Shown: in pieces, positions 38,258 to 48,561 of the stretch
Numbering within the stretch: position 1 is the first letter of the stretch
Layout: every line of letters begins with the position of its first letter
DNA from: Cohaesibacter gelatinilyticus
GTDB lineage: Bacteria > Pseudomonadota > Alphaproteobacteria > Rhizobiales > Cohaesibacteraceae
Assembly (NCBI RefSeq): GCF_900215605.1
Contig: NZ_OBEL01000001.1
Span: forward strand, 1,364,001 to 1,428,000
DNA length: 64,000 nt
Reading direction: 5' to 3'
Translations under genes and position numbers: made by a program
The notes under the pieces: model-generated
What the model saw: the letters and a program-made list of their open reading frames with translations, nothing else
Databases searched by the model: none
Told to the model about the DNA's origin: nothing

Positions 38258-40021
38258 CTATCGCATTTCCTCTGGAGCATTCACACCCAAAAGCCCAAGA
38301 CCAGAAGCAAGAACATCAGCAACAGCTTGCACAAGAGCCAAGCGCGCTAGAGTTAATTTCTCATCTTTAGCGTTAATAAACCGTAATTGCGGCATTTCCT
38401 TGCCTTTATTCCACACGCTATGGAAGTATCCGGCAAGGTCATAAAGGTAGAATGCAACCCGATGTGGCTCTTGGGTTTCTGCCGCCCCAGCAACAATACG
38501 CGGGTACTCTGAAAGTTTGCGGATCAACGCCAGTTCAACTTCATCCTGCAAACCTTCCAGACTGGCAGCACGCAAGTTTTCACGACCCAAAGAGAGGTTA
38601 GGAACTTCAACCGTTGCCTGGCGGAAGATGGATGCGGTCCGGGCATGAGCGTATTGAACGTAGAATACCGGATTGTCCTTGCTCTGCTCAGTTACTTTGG
38701 CAAAGTCAAAATCGATGGTGGCTTCGGACTTGCGATACATCATCATGAAGCGAACCGCATCTACACCCACTTCTTCAACCACATCGCGCAAGGTCACGAA
38801 GGTCCCTGCCCGCTTTGACATCTTCAACTGCTCGCCATCTCGCATCAGATTGACCAACTGGCAGATTTTGACTTCCAGACCACCCTTGCTTTCGGTGATC
38901 GCTTTCACCGCAGCTTTCAGACGTTTGACATAGCCACCATGGTCAGCACCAAGGATATCGACTTGATGCGCAAAACCACGCTTATATTTGTCGAAATGAT
39001 AAGCAATGTCATTGGCGAAATAGGTATTGGAGCCATCAGATTTCTTCAGCGCCCGATCGACGTCATCACCAAAATCTGTTGAGCGGAAGAGGGTTTGATC
39101 ACGATCTTCCCAGTCATCTGGCAGCTTGCCCTTCGGAGGAGGCAACTTGCCAACATAGACCTGACCGCGATCTTCAAGCCATTTGATCGCTTCTTCAACC
39201 CGATCAGTCTCGCCTTCGATCAGGGAGCGCTCAGAAAAGAATAGATCATGACGAACATTGAGCGCACCTAGGTCAGACCGGATCAGATCCATCATCGCAT
39301 CAATGGTAAAGGCGCGAACATCAGCGAGCCATTCAGCTTCATCCTTGCCTTTCAAGGCATCGCCATGATTATCAGCGAGAGCCTGACCAATTGGCTTCAG
39401 ATAGTCACCGGGATAAAGACCTTCCGGAATTGTGATTTCTTCGCCAAGCGCTTCGCAATAACGCAGATATGCGGAGCGTGCCAACACATCCACCTGTGTT
39501 CCGGCATCATTGATATAATATTCACGCGTTACATCATAACCGGCAAAATCCAGAAGATTGGCGATACAATCTCCCAAGACGGCGCCACGGGTATGACCCA
39601 CATGCATTGGCCCAGTCGGATTGGCCGAAACATATTCGACATTCATCTTGGCGCCTTTGCCCAGATCGCAACGGCCGAAATCTTTGCCAGATGCCAGAAT
39701 GTCGAGAACAACGCCACGCCAGAAGGAATCAGACAAAGTCATATTGATGAAACCGGGACCGGCGACATCCACTTTGCCGATATCACTGTCCTGTTCGAGA
39801 ACTGCCGCGATCATGCTTGCTACATCACGCGGTTTCATACCAACCTGCTTGACCAGAACCATGGCGGCATTTGTCGCCAGATCACCATGGGAAGCATCGC
39901 GTGGAGGCTCGACGCCGACGCGACTCAAATCCAGCTCAGCGCCATCTTTGCCTGTCAGATCAGTCTGCTTAATTGCCTCCACAACGCGGGCGGTAAATTC
40001 CGTAAAGACGTTCATCGTCAT
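38258..40021 (-). CDS. argS: Arginyl-tRNA synthetase
   Basis: A 587-residue class I synthetase. The N-terminal additional domain recognises the tRNA D-loop. The HIGH-type motif is [20 protein letters not shown], and the KMSKS-type motif is [10 protein letters not shown]. The C-terminal helical domain reads the anticodon. The start used is the first ATG; another lies two codons on. It follows dgt and precedes the SPOR gene. Confidence 0.97.
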   Translation of the reverse strand: MTMNVFTEFTARVVEAIKQTDLTGKDGAELDLSRVGVEPPRDASHGDLATNAAMVLVKQVGMKPRDVASMIAAVLEQDSDIGKVDVAGPGFINMTLSDSFWRGVVLDILASGKDFGRCDLGKGAKMNVEYVSANPTGPMHVGHTRGAVLGDCIANLLDFAGYDVTREYYINDAGTQVDVLARSAYLRYCEALGEEITIPEGLYPGDYLKPIGQALADNHGDALKGKDEAEWLADVRAFTIDAMMDLIRSDLGALNVRHDLFFSERSLIEGETDRVEEAIKWLEDRGQVYVGKLPPPKGKLPDDWEDRDQTLFRSTDFGDDVDRALKKSDGSNTYFANDIAYHFDKYKRGFAHQVDILGADHGGYVKRLKAAVKAITESKGGLEVKICQLVNLMRDGEQLKMSKRAGTFVTLRDVVEEVGVDAVRFMMMYRKSEATIDFDFAKVTEQSKDNPVFYVQYAHARTASIFRQATVEVPNLSLGRENLRAASLEGLQDEVELALIRKLSEYPRIVAGAAETQEPHRVAFYLYDLAGYFHSVWNKGKEMPQLRFINAKDEKLTLARLALVQAVADVLASGLGLLGVNAPEEMR

Positions 40022-40041
40022 ACCTGTCTCTTACACACGCC

Positions 40042-40073
40042 AAAAGGGCGGCACTCAATCCCATGAGGCCGCC
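40042..40073 (-). terminator. Possible terminator of dgt
   Basis: A 6-bp GC-rich stem (GGCGGC/GCCGCC, 15-base loop) with CCTTTT after it on the minus strand, in the dgt-argS gap. Confidence 0.45.
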
Positions 40074-40103
40074 GGGCGGTTTTCTCTAAATTTGATAGTG
40101 GGA

Positions 40104-41321
40104 CTAGCGCAATTCTGGTGTTACGTCAAACAATCGTCGATGTTCCAACAGGGCAAAACGGTCAGTCATCCCCGCAACATAGTCCGCAACCCGTCTTGCG
40201 CGCACTGGCAGCAACCCCTCATCATCACCAAACTGCCACTCATCCGGCATTTCCGATGGACGCTCAAAGTAATAACCAAACAGATCGGAAAGAACCTGTT
40301 CTGCCTCATTCATGATCCGCGTTACTTTGGCTTCACGATAGACATTTTCAAACAGAAAGCGCTTGATAGCTGCCTCGATTTTAGCCATCTCCTCAGAGAA
40401 ACAGACCAGCGTTTCACCGCATTCGCGTACATCATGAACACTTTCTGGTTTGACGCGTTCGATATTCCCGGCAGAGGTCCGGATCACATCCTCCACCATC
40501 TGTGTGATCAAGCGACGTACGATTTCATGCACAATTCTAAACTCTTCGAGATCAGGATACAGGCTTCGCACCTGACGTAGCGCGTTACCTGCCAACGGCA
40601 CATCTTCCAGCTGCTCCAACTTGATCAAACCCGCGCGTAATCCGTCATCAATATCATGCGCGTTATAGGCAATATCATCAGCAATCGCAGCCGCTTGGGC
40701 TTCCAGGCTTGCATGACTCCCCAACATCAGATCCTGATAGGGTTGATAGGCGCGAATACCAAAAGGAAGCCCCGCCTCCGCATATGCCCCAACCGGGTTG
40801 CCGTCATAATCTTCCAACGGGCCATTATGCTTGACGATGCCTTCCAGAGTTTCCCACGCAAGATTCAATCCGTCATAGCGCGCATAACGGCGTTCGAGCG
40901 AGGTCACCACCCGTAGGCACTGGGCATTGTGATCAAAACCACCATAAGGTTCCATCAGATCATGCAAGGCGCGCTCACCTGCATGGCCAAAGGGCGTGTG
41001 ACCCAAGTCATGTGCCAACGCTACCGCCTCTGCCAGATCTTCATCAACCGTCATGGAGCGGGCAAGCGAACGGGCAATCTGCGATACTTCGATGGTGTGG
41101 GTCAGCCGGGTGCGATAGAGATCGCCCTCATGATAAATGAAAACCTGAGTCTTGTGCTTCAACCGGCGGAAGGCCGAGGAATGAATGATCCGGTCACGAT
41201 CACGTTGAAAAGGTGTGCGGGTCGGACTGTCATCTTCCGAAAAAAGACGCCCTCTGCTCTTGAAAGGATCTACCGCATAGGCGGCCCGTGGCTGAGCACC
41301 AAATCCAAGTGTCGCAATCAT
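40104..41321 (-). CDS. dgt: Deoxyguanosine triphosphate triphosphohydrolase-like protein
   Basis: A 405-residue HD-domain dNTP triphosphohydrolase, releasing deoxynucleoside and tripolyphosphate. [35 protein letters not shown] and the HD metal site [14 protein letters not shown] are typical; [13 protein letters not shown] supplies the third metal Asp. It is the short bacterial type (dGTPase type 2). It is divergent from erpA. Confidence 0.95.
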   Translation of the reverse strand: MIATLGFGAQPRAAYAVDPFKSRGRLFSEDDSPTRTPFQRDRDRIIHSSAFRRLKHKTQVFIYHEGDLYRTRLTHTIEVSQIARSLARSMTVDEDLAEAVALAHDLGHTPFGHAGERALHDLMEPYGGFDHNAQCLRVVTSLERRYARYDGLNLAWETLEGIVKHNGPLEDYDGNPVGAYAEAGLPFGIRAYQPYQDLMLGSHASLEAQAAAIADDIAYNAHDIDDGLRAGLIKLEQLEDVPLAGNALRQVRSLYPDLEEFRIVHEIVRRLITQMVEDVIRTSAGNIERVKPESVHDVRECGETLVCFSEEMAKIEAAIKRFLFENVYREAKVTRIMNEAEQVLSDLFGYYFERPSEMPDEWQFGDDEGLLPVRARRVADYVAGMTDRFALLEHRRLFDVTPELR

Positions 41322-41541
41322 CCCTACCCCCTAATTCCGAACCACATTAATTTGCTTTTGGCTTTTTCGGAGACCCAAGCATATTGACATCGGATCATTG
41401 CACCTTAACTATCCGGATAAAGACATATATAATGTGCATGGAAGTCAGTCTGGCAGCATTTAAGTGATATTATGCTGTAGCATGGCGTACATACCCACAA
41501 CAGAACTGCCTTATCTTGCAATTTCCACGGACACAAGACCG

Positions 41542-41883
41542 ATGACAAACGCTATGACACCTGAAATATCTGTCACTGAAAGCGCTATGAAGCGAATCGC
41601 AACGATCCTGTCCAAAGAAGACCAAGGCACAATGTTGCGCATCTCTGTCTCTGGTGGTGGCTGTTCAGGTTTCCAATATAATTACGACCTGACCAAAGAC
41701 AGTGAGAATGATGATATGGTTATCGAGAGAGATGGCGCAGTGGTGCTGATTGATCCGATGACCCAAGCCTATATGGAAGGCTCGCAGGTCGACTTTGTCG
41801 ACGATGTCATGGGACAGTCTTTTCAGATCACCAATCCGCAAGCAACTGCCTCTTGTGGTTGCGGCACTTCCTTTGCTATCTGA
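41542..41883 (+). CDS. erpA: Iron-sulfur cluster insertion protein ErpA/IscA family
   Basis: A protein of about 113 residues of the A-type carrier family, handing [4Fe-4S] or [2Fe-2S] clusters to target proteins. The three ligand cysteines are present: LRISVSGGGCSGFQY and the C-terminal SCGCGTSF. The frame is open upstream to a GTG at 41464; I chose the ATG at 41542 because homologues start just before the conserved ISVTESAMKRI segment. The ATG at 41551 is also possible. Which of ErpA, IscA or SufA it is cannot be told with certainty; position next to dgt favours ErpA. Confidence 0.88.
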   Translation: MTNAMTPEISVTESAMKRIATILSKEDQGTMLRISVSGGGCSGFQYNYDLTKDSENDDMVIERDGAVVLIDPMTQAYMEGSQVDFVDDVMGQSFQITNPQATASCGCGTSFAI

Positions 41884-41945
41884 TCTTATTCCTGAAAAGC
41901 TTATCTGCTTTTCGATTTGACCCAGCCTGACAGCAGGAAAAGACA

Positions 41946-42731
41946 ATGCGCATTGCCACCTGGAATATCAACGGCATCAAAGCCCGTCACGACAATTTGC
42001 TGCGTTGGCTGGAACAGGAAAGCCCCGATGTCGCCTGCTTGCAGGAAATCAAGTCGGTTGACGAGAATTTTCCGCGCAAGGCAATCGAAGATCTGGGCTA
42101 CCACCTGGAAACCCATGGCCAGAAGAGCTTCAATGGCGTGGCGCTTCTCTCCAAAAAGCCTTTTGAAGAAATTAATCGTCGCCTGCCCGGTGATGATAGT
42201 GATGAGCAAGCCCGTTTCATCGAGGGGATTCTGTCGACCGATAAAGGCCCCCTGCGGGTGGTCAGTCTTTATCTGCCAAATGGCAACCCGGTGGGAACCG
42301 AAAAATACCCGTACAAGCTGGGATGGATGCGGCGCCTGATTGAGTGGTCCAAACAACGTCTTGAACTTGAAGAGGCCTTTGTTTTGGCTGGTGACTATAA
42401 TGTCATCCCAACCGCGCATGATACTCACGATCATGATGCTTGGTGGGGCGATGCACTCTATCGCGAAGAAACTCTGGATCTCTTCCGGGAACTCTTGGCA
42501 ACAGGTCTGACCGAAGCCTTCCGCGCCTGCAATGATACCCCTCACCTCTATTCCTTCTGGGATTATCAAGCAGGTGCTTGGCCGCGCAATATGGGCATCC
42601 GTATCGACCATCATCTGCTCTCCCCGGAAGCAGCAGATCTGCTCAAAGGCTGTGAGATCCTGAAAGATGTACGTGATTGGGAAAAGCCGTCAGATCATGT
42701 GCCAGTCATGCTGACGCTGGATTGCGAATAA
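41946..42731 (+). CDS. xthA: Exodeoxyribonuclease III
   Basis: A 261-residue AP endonuclease/3'-5' exonuclease for base excision repair. MRIATWNINGIKARHD (catalytic Asn), CLQEIKSVD (metal-binding Glu), GDYNVIPT, RIDHHLLS and SDHVPVMLTLD (catalytic His) are all in order. The ribosome site GCAGGAAAAG precedes the ATG. It lies 62 bases after erpA. Confidence 0.96.
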   Translation: MRIATWNINGIKARHDNLLRWLEQESPDVACLQEIKSVDENFPRKAIEDLGYHLETHGQKSFNGVALLSKKPFEEINRRLPGDDSDEQARFIEGILSTDKGPLRVVSLYLPNGNPVGTEKYPYKLGWMRRLIEWSKQRLELEEAFVLAGDYNVIPTAHDTHDHDAWWGDALYREETLDLFRELLATGLTEAFRACNDTPHLYSFWDYQAGAWPRNMGIRIDHHLLSPEAADLLKGCEILKDVRDWEKPSDHVPVMLTLDCE

Positions 42732-42751
42732 GACATCACTTCAAGGACAGA

Positions 42752-42785
42752 TAAAAACGGGATCCTTTCCCGGCCTTTGTTTTTC
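42752..42785. terminator. Terminator between xthA and MFS gene
   Basis: A 5-bp GC-rich stem (CGGGA/TCCCG) flanked by an A-run on one side and GCCTTTGTTTTT on the other, between convergent genes. Best for xthA. Confidence 0.65.
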
Positions 42786-42811
42786 AAACCTTGCGAAGCC
42801 TTCTCAGACAA

Positions 42812-44176
42812 TCACGCTGGCTCTGCACTCGGTTGGGCATCTTGCGAATCTTCTTGCACCGGTTCTTTACCTTCCTGCCCGGCCTCTTCTGGCTCTTCAT
42901 CTTCACTTGCTTCCCACTCATCGGGAACAACAACGTATTTGTCTTCCTCACTTAGCAACTCAGGCGTAACAACCGCACCTATAGCTGCTGTCGTAGAAGC
43001 AAATTCGAAGTCATCCTTGTCGTCCAGCTCTATGGCTTCCTGAGTAAGGATACGTTTGGTGAGGAAAAGACATAATGTGGCCAGCGCAACGGATGGAAGA
43101 AGGAATAGCGCCTCCGGCCCCCATGCACTCATGGCCAGCGAGGTAACTGTCGGACCGATGGAGGATCCAATACCAAACGCCACCAGCAGGCCCGCAGCCA
43201 TGCGCACATAGCCGCTATCGCTTGCGTGGTCATAACCATGTGCTGCTGCCAATGAATAAGCCGGCTGGATCATGGCACCTATGAAGAAGCCAGCCAACAA
43301 CAGCGAGGCAAAACTAGCCTCCTCGACCAAGGTAATGGCAAAGGAGCCCGCAATTCCGAACAAGCTGATGACAATCAGCACCAGGCGACGATCAAATCGA
43401 TCTGAAATACGACCAATTGGCCATTGTCCAGCAATTCCACCAATCCCAAGGATGGCAGCAAAGATCGGAGCTTGTGACAGCGAATCATATCCTTTATCGA
43501 CGGCATAAATGGCAGCAAAGGAAACATGAGATCCCTGCACCAGCCCCACAACCGTGGCTGAGACAATCGCTGCAGGCGAAATCCGGAACACCTTTCGCAA
43601 TTCGAGCTTCACCACAGCAATCGGAGCCGGTTGAGCAGCCTTGGTCATGGCAACAGGAACAACGGCGACGGAAATGATGATGGACGCAATGGCAAAAAGA
43701 AAGAACTTTTCAGGCTCTGCCACGGTCGCAAGCAATTGTCCAAAGGTGTAAGCGGCATAGTTGACGATAATATAAGCCGACATCACCAAGCCGCGATTGG
43801 TATTATCTGCAAATTCATTCAACCAGCTTTCAATAATCAGATACAATCCGGCCATGGAAAATCCGGTGATTAGCCGGAAAAAGATCCATGCATATTGATC
43901 ACTGACTAATGGATGCAGCAGCGCGGCGGCCGACATGCTTGATACCATTACAGCAAAACCGCGGATATGTCCGGCCCTCACCACCACATGCGGAGTTATG
44001 ATACCTCCCAGCACAAAGCCGGCAAAATAGGCCGACGCTGCAAGACCAATAGAAAAATCAGCAAAGGCCATACCCTTTGAGGCCAGCGGAACAATTGTCG
44101 ACTGCAGTCCATGCCCTGCCATCAGCAGGGCAACGGAAAAAAGCAATGACGCAATCGGAGCGAATGTCTGGATCAT
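42812..44176 (-). CDS. MFS transporter with acidic C-terminal tail
   Basis: A 454-residue permease with 12 predicted helices of the major facilitator superfamily, resembling the YcaD-like drug/sugar group (GQWPIGRISDRFDRR between the halves is the MFS loop motif). The last 60 residues are cytoplasmic and very acidic (many Glu/Asp, EASEDEEPEEAGQEGKE). The substrate is unknown. It lies between xthA and exoR, with both neighbours conserved in relatives. Confidence 0.85.
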   Translation of the reverse strand: MIQTFAPIASLLFSVALLMAGHGLQSTIVPLASKGMAFADFSIGLAASAYFAGFVLGGIITPHVVVRAGHIRGFAVMVSSMSAAALLHPLVSDQYAWIFFRLITGFSMAGLYLIIESWLNEFADNTNRGLVMSAYIIVNYAAYTFGQLLATVAEPEKFFLFAIASIIISVAVVPVAMTKAAQPAPIAVVKLELRKVFRISPAAIVSATVVGLVQGSHVSFAAIYAVDKGYDSLSQAPIFAAILGIGGIAGQWPIGRISDRFDRRLVLIVISLFGIAGSFAITLVEEASFASLLLAGFFIGAMIQPAYSLAAAHGYDHASDSGYVRMAAGLLVAFGIGSSIGPTVTSLAMSAWGPEALFLLPSVALATLCLFLTKRILTQEAIELDDKDDFEFASTTAAIGAVVTPELLSEEDKYVVVPDEWEASEDEEPEEAGQEGKEPVQEDSQDAQPSAEPA

Positions 44177-44341
44177 GGGAGGTTCAACCTGCTAGACCAA
44201 AGGCCAAAACAACACGGTCAGAAAGCTTGACTGCATTTTTAGCCTAATGTCGAGCAGATTTTTTGCATAACGAGAATTTTGCTCAATCGGCAATACAATT
44301 TTTCAGAAAATTACAGATAGTCAGAGATGGCGCCGAGCAGC

Positions 44342-45136
44342 TTAACGCCCTTTGCCGTTCACCCAGTCTTCAGCCAAGGAGACAGCAATGCGACGGGTTT
44401 CACCATCGGCCAGAGCAAAGGCGGCTTCCTGGCGATCACGAACATCGACATTCTCTCCATCCAGCATACGGGCAATGGTCAGCCATTTCAGACCATTGAC
44501 GGGCTGACGTGGAATTTTCTCACCGGCCAACAACAAATCACCCAATTGCAATTGCGCCATGATATGACCCTTGCGTGCGGCCTTATTCAGCCAGCGAGCA
44601 GCCTGTTTTGGATCTTCAGAGGCGCCACTGCGGCCAAGATAGTCCAGCCCCAGATGATATTGCGCATCAGGATCACGGAAATAGGAAGCAGCATAATACA
44701 GGAACTCTCGTGCCTTGCCTTGATCCCGTTGAACCTTCTTATCGATTCCAATGGTCAGAAATTCGCTTAGCTTGACGAAGGCATTGGACACATAGCGCGC
44801 TTCAACAGAACCTGGACGCGCATCACCAAACCTTACAACGATTTTTTGAAAAATATCGAATGCCCGGCCATTGTCCCGCTCGACCCCGTCGCCATCTGCA
44901 TACATCCGGCCCAGTTTCCACTGCGAGGCCATATGTCCATTGGAAGCTGCATAAGTCAGTGCTTCAAAAGCAGTGCTTTTGTCACCATTCTGATAGGCTT
45001 GTGTACCAAAACGAAAGGCATCAACTGTCGCGGTTTCTCCACTCGTCATAGAAGATGGATCAAACGCATGTGCAACATTCACTGTCGCCAAGGCAAGCAG
45101 ACCTGCACAAGCTATGTTTCGAAAAGTACACATCAT
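44342..45136 (-). CDS. exoR: Periplasmic Sel1-repeat regulator ExoR
   Basis: A 264-residue secreted protein. A signal peptide (cut after VNVAHA) is followed by several Sel1-like (TPR-type) repeats: ALTYAASNGHMASQWKLGRMYADGDGV, YYAASYFRDPDAQYHLGLDYL and LNKAARKGHIMAQLQLGDLLL. This layout matches rhizobial ExoR, the periplasmic inhibitor of the ChvG (ExoS)/ChvI two-component system controlling exopolysaccharide, motility and acid response. Its position near xthA, erpA, dgt and argS matches what I recall for Sinorhizobium. chvG and chvI are not in this window. Confidence 0.85.
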   Translation of the reverse strand: MMCTFRNIACAGLLALATVNVAHAFDPSSMTSGETATVDAFRFGTQAYQNGDKSTAFEALTYAASNGHMASQWKLGRMYADGDGVERDNGRAFDIFQKIVVRFGDARPGSVEARYVSNAFVKLSEFLTIGIDKKVQRDQGKAREFLYYAASYFRDPDAQYHLGLDYLGRSGASEDPKQAARWLNKAARKGHIMAQLQLGDLLLAGEKIPRQPVNGLKWLTIARMLDGENVDVRDRQEAAFALADGETRRIAVSLAEDWVNGKGR

Positions 45137-45574
45137 AACTTTTTTCGTCCATCTTCCGGCAATGCGCTGTCTAAGCTGGCAACGCTACACCACCGCTCTA
45201 TCTCTTGTCTAACCCATGGCTATGGCTCAATTGCGGCAAGTCTGTCACAAAAATGTTAAGACAGACCCAACCCAAACCATGATGCCACACCCAACGAGTG
45301 CCCAAAGCGCAACAAGCATCAGAGAAAGATGCCATCCTGTGTCTCGGGCGAATGGAGATATGGCCGCATAATGTGTTCGAAGGCAGGCAAATCCAAGCCT
45401 CATTACATGTCTTGAGACTTTTTTAACCAGTCGTGACTTTTCTGCAACTTTCACAGTGTATGAATTCGTAAAACCACAGTGACAATTGATACATGTCATA
45501 GCCAATATAAGGAAAAATGCAGATAAATCTCATAGACATTTTAACCAGTTCTTTTTAGTCAAGTGGGAGAGAGA
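45137..45574. other. Intergenic region between exoR and ppk2
   Basis: About 440 bases between divergent genes, so it holds both promoters. An 11-base direct repeat (TTTTAACCAGT) occurs at 45421-45431 and 45539-45549. A possible small membrane protein lies on the minus strand (separate entry). Confidence 0.55.
45245..45505 (-). CDS. Possible small membrane protein, uncertain
   Basis: An 86-codon frame of unrecognised family. The last 30 residues are strongly hydrophobic (WHLSLMLVALWALVGCGIMVW), consistent with one membrane helix. No good ribosome site precedes the first ATG, and an internal ATG would give about 52 residues. It lies in the promoter gap between exoR and ppk2 and may be chance. 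Confidence 0.3.
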   Translation of the reverse strand: MAMTCINCHCGFTNSYTVKVAEKSRLVKKVSRHVMRLGFACLRTHYAAISPFARDTGWHLSLMLVALWALVGCGIMVWVGSVLTFL

Positions 45575-46603
45575 ATGCAGGAAACACCATCCACAAAACC
45601 AACCGCCACAGCCACCTCGGTCAAGCCAACTTCCACTGTATCGGCTTCTGAGAGCAATAAGGCCTCATCTGCGACTTCCAAGTCGATGGAAACCAAACCT
45701 GCATCTATTGCTGCAGAGGCCAGATCGCAAGAGGCTGAGATTCCAAACCCTGCCGGTGAACCAGGTGATGCACGCCGCGTTTTTGAGCAGGGCGTTTATC
45801 CTTACAAAACCAAAATGAAGCGCCCTGCTTATGAAAAGCAAAAGGCTCTCCTTCAGGTGGAGTTGTTAAAGGTACAGCGCTGGGTCGAAGAAACTGGTCA
45901 GAAAATCGTCGTTATTTTTGAGGGACGAGACGCGGCTGGCAAGGGCGGCACCATCAAACGTTTCATGGAACACATGAATCCGCGTACGTCTCGTGTGGTT
46001 GCCTTGAACAAGCCGTCTGAGCGTGAAAAGACCCAATGGTATTATCAACGCTATATCGAGCATCTGCCAAGCGCAGGCGAAATGGTGCTGTTTGACCGCT
46101 CCTGGTATAACCGAGCAGGTGTGGAACGGGTCATGGGCTTCTGTACACCTTCTGAATATCTGGAATTCATGCGTCAGACACCTGATTTTGAACGTATGAT
46201 CTGTCGCTCCGGTGTCCGATTGTTCAAATATTGGTATTCTGTTACTCAGGAAGAGCAACGTCGTCGTTTTGCATCTCGTGAACTGGATCCATTGAAGCAA
46301 TGGAAGCTCTCACCAATTGACAAGGCATCACTCGATAAGTGGGATGACTATACCGAGGCCAAAGAGGCCATGTTCTTCTATACCGATACGGCGGACGCTC
46401 CCTGGACGGTGATCAAATCAAATGACAAGAAACGTGCTCGCCTGAACACCATGCAGCACTTTCTGTCCTCCTTGCCATATCCAAACAAGGATCCACGCAT
46501 CGTAAATGGACCAGATCCGTTGATTGTGGGACACTCCAGTCATGTGATTGGTGAGGATGCGCATATACTTGGGAAAAGCCTGCATCCGAACTTGAAACGC
46601 TAG
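45575..46603 (+). CDS. ppk2: Polyphosphate kinase 2
   Basis: A 342-residue PPK2-family kinase that phosphorylates nucleotides with polyphosphate. Walker A is VIFEGRDAAGKGGTIKRF; the lid and Walker B parts are NKPSEREKTQWYYQRYIEHLP and MVLFDRSWYNRAGVERVMGF. The first 65 residues are low-complexity Ser/Thr/Pro/Ala and probably disordered. The ATG at 45575 follows GGGAGAGAG; a GTG lies four codons earlier. A strong terminator follows. Confidence 0.94.
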   Translation: MQETPSTKPTATATSVKPTSTVSASESNKASSATSKSMETKPASIAAEARSQEAEIPNPAGEPGDARRVFEQGVYPYKTKMKRPAYEKQKALLQVELLKVQRWVEETGQKIVVIFEGRDAAGKGGTIKRFMEHMNPRTSRVVALNKPSEREKTQWYYQRYIEHLPSAGEMVLFDRSWYNRAGVERVMGFCTPSEYLEFMRQTPDFERMICRSGVRLFKYWYSVTQEEQRRRFASRELDPLKQWKLSPIDKASLDKWDDYTEAKEAMFFYTDTADAPWTVIKSNDKKRARLNTMQHFLSSLPYPNKDPRIVNGPDPLIVGHSSHVIGEDAHILGKSLHPNLKR

Positions 46604-46621
46604 AAAACAGATACAACAGAT

Positions 46622-46655
46622 AAAAAGCCGCGCTCATAATGAACGCGGCTTTTTT
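46622..46655. terminator. Bidirectional terminator of ppk2 and ratA
   Basis: A near-perfect palindrome: 11-bp stem (AAAAAGCCGCG/CGCGGCTTTTT) extended by TCAT/ATGA, with A- and T-runs on either side, between convergent genes. Confidence 0.92.
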
Positions 46656-46670
46656 GTCCAATCATCTGGC

Positions 46671-47129
46671 TCAGGCGGAACCATAAACGGCATCAGCTCT
46701 CTGTTCGAAGGCAACAGAAAACTTATTGAAGGCCTTATCAAAAACAGCCCCCATCAGTCCAGCCAGCACACGATTGCGAAACTCATAATCGATATAGAAC
46801 CTGACCCGACAAGCATTTCCCTCTTCCTCGACAGGAGTGAATGTCCAGCGGTTCTCCAGATGCTTGAATGGACCGTCAAGATATTCAACCAAAATCTCCC
46901 GTGTGCTTGGGCGCATGGTAACTTTGGAAGTAAAGCTTTCACGGATCATCTTGTAAGCAACTGTCATGTCGGCAACAATGATTTCATCATCACCAACACA
47001 TTTGCGACCCCGTATATGCAGTGCCTGACAAAGCGGAACGAATTCCGGATATCTCTCGATATCAGCCACAAGTGCATACATACGATCTGCTGAATGCTTT
47101 ACCTTGTGGCTGGTGTCAAATTTAGGCAT
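46671..47129 (-). CDS. ratA: RatA/COQ10-family START-domain protein
   Basis: A 152-residue START/polyketide-cyclase-fold protein. SADRMYALVADIERYPEFVPLC is the family signature and FYIDYEFRNRVLAGLMGAVFDKAFNKFSVAFEQRA the C-terminal helix. The bacterial family is named after the RatA toxin, but eukaryotic COQ10 members bind ubiquinone, and the alphaproteobacterial ones are likely of that sort. No antitoxin gene is adjacent. It starts 24 bases after lipA. Confidence 0.88.
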   Translation of the reverse strand: MPKFDTSHKVKHSADRMYALVADIERYPEFVPLCQALHIRGRKCVGDDEIIVADMTVAYKMIRESFTSKVTMRPSTREILVEYLDGPFKHLENRWTFTPVEEEGNACRVRFYIDYEFRNRVLAGLMGAVFDKAFNKFSVAFEQRADAVYGSA

Positions 47130-47153
47130 GGATTTCGAACTTTCACATTGCCC

Positions 47154-48134
47154 TTAGTGACCGAGTTTTGTCTGACGCGCTGCTTTGAGTTTGGCGAAAT
47201 CTTCGCCAGCATGATGCGAGGAGCGGGTCAACGGGCTAGCTGAAACCAACAAGAAACCTTTGGTATAGGCGATGGTCTCATAACCCTTGAACTCTTCTGG
47301 TGTCACAAAACTCTTTACCGGATGATGCTTCTTCGTTGGCTGCAGATATTGCCCGATAGTCAGGAAATCCACATCAGCAACGCGCAGGTCATCCATCAAC
47401 TGCAGAACTTCATTACGTTCCTCGCCAAGACCTACCATGATACCAGATTTGGTAAACATGGTCGGATCCAGTTCTTTTACCCGCTGCAGCAGGCGAATGG
47501 AATGGAAGTAACGAGCACCCGGGCGTACTTTCAAATAATTGGATGGCACCGTCTCCAGATTGTGATTGAACACATCTGGCTTGGCTTCCACCACGGTTTC
47601 CAAAGCCCCCGGCTTACGCAGGAAATCAGGTGTCAGAACTTCAATGGTCGTCTCTGGAGATGCTTCACGAATAGCATGGATTACTTTGGCGAAATGCTCT
47701 GCACCACCATCAGTCAGATCATCACGATCAACAGAAGTGATGACGACATGCTTCAAGCCCATCTGCGCAACGGCCCTGCCAGTATTCTCTGGTTCCTTCT
47801 CGTCCAGTTTGCCCGGGATACCAGTCGAGACATTGCAAAAGGCACAAGCACGGGTGCAGATCTCACCCATGATCATGAAACTCGCATGGCGCTGAGACCA
47901 GCATTCACCCATATTTGGACAACCAGCCTCTTCACACACAGTGGTGAGGTTGTTCTCCTTCACGATACCGCGCGTCTCTTTATAGACCGGAGAGCCTGGT
48001 GCCTTCACGCGAATCCAGCTTGGTTTACGCAATACGGGATTGTCCGGCTTATGGGCCTTCTCTGGATGACGCACACGATCAACAGCAGGCTCGACGCCTG
48101 ATTTGTTTGAAACGGTATCGATAAGTGTAACCAT
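47154..48134 (-). CDS. lipA: Lipoyl synthase
   Basis: A 326-residue radical-SAM enzyme that inserts two sulfurs into octanoyl groups on lipoyl domains. It has the auxiliary-cluster cysteines ([13 protein letters not shown]) and the radical-SAM [10 protein letters not shown] motif. It serves the PdhB and AceF lipoyl domains encoded a few kb away. The order lpd-lipA-ratA matches the Hyphomicrobiales layout. Confidence 0.97.
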   Translation of the reverse strand: MVTLIDTVSNKSGVEPAVDRVRHPEKAHKPDNPVLRKPSWIRVKAPGSPVYKETRGIVKENNLTTVCEEAGCPNMGECWSQRHASFMIMGEICTRACAFCNVSTGIPGKLDEKEPENTGRAVAQMGLKHVVITSVDRDDLTDGGAEHFAKVIHAIREASPETTIEVLTPDFLRKPGALETVVEAKPDVFNHNLETVPSNYLKVRPGARYFHSIRLLQRVKELDPTMFTKSGIMVGLGEERNEVLQLMDDLRVADVDFLTIGQYLQPTKKHHPVKSFVTPEEFKGYETIAYTKGFLLVSASPLTRSSHHAGEDFAKLKAARQTKLGH

Positions 48135-48250
48135 GCATATATTTCCTGACCCGATAAGGGTTCACATGACCGGGTGATGCCAATTGGTCCGAATTGGCAT
48201 CAATAGTCCCGATCTGGTCCAAGTCTGACGGTCTTCAAGGAAGGATCCGT

Positions 48251-48490
48251 TTAACTTCTGATCTTCTGATAGATAAACAGCACCAGGATTGCACCGACAG
48301 TAGCCACGATCATGGTATCGATAATTCCACCCGCCAAGCGCAGTTGCAACAAATCAGCTAGATAGCCGCCAACAAAAGCACCAACAAGGCCAACACCCAA
48401 ATTCATGAACAAGCCATGATTTGACTTGGTGACCTTCTCAGCAATAAAGCCAGCAATGATTCCGATAACAATCCAGCCTAGAAAACCCAT
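48251..48490 (-). CDS. GlsB/YeaQ/YmgE-family small membrane protein
   Basis: A 79-residue protein with three hydrophobic helices and GFLGWIVIGIIAGFIAEKV at the start; GLVGAFVGGYLADLL is typical of the family (often labelled transglycosylase-associated). It is thought to be envelope-stress related. It lies between lpd and lipA on the same strand. Confidence 0.88.
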   Translation of the reverse strand: MGFLGWIVIGIIAGFIAEKVTKSNHGLFMNLGVGLVGAFVGGYLADLLQLRLAGGIIDTMIVATVGAILVLFIYQKIRS

Positions 48491-48561
48491 GACCGCAATT
48501 CCTTATATCTGATGTAAAGACGTACCCTACCCAATTAGCTCTTACATAGCATCTTTTGACC

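Noticed and set aside
46671-47129. RatA as part of a toxin-antitoxin pair
   Set aside because: No antitoxin gene is adjacent, and the START-fold family in alphaproteobacteria is more likely a ubiquinone-binding COQ10-type protein.
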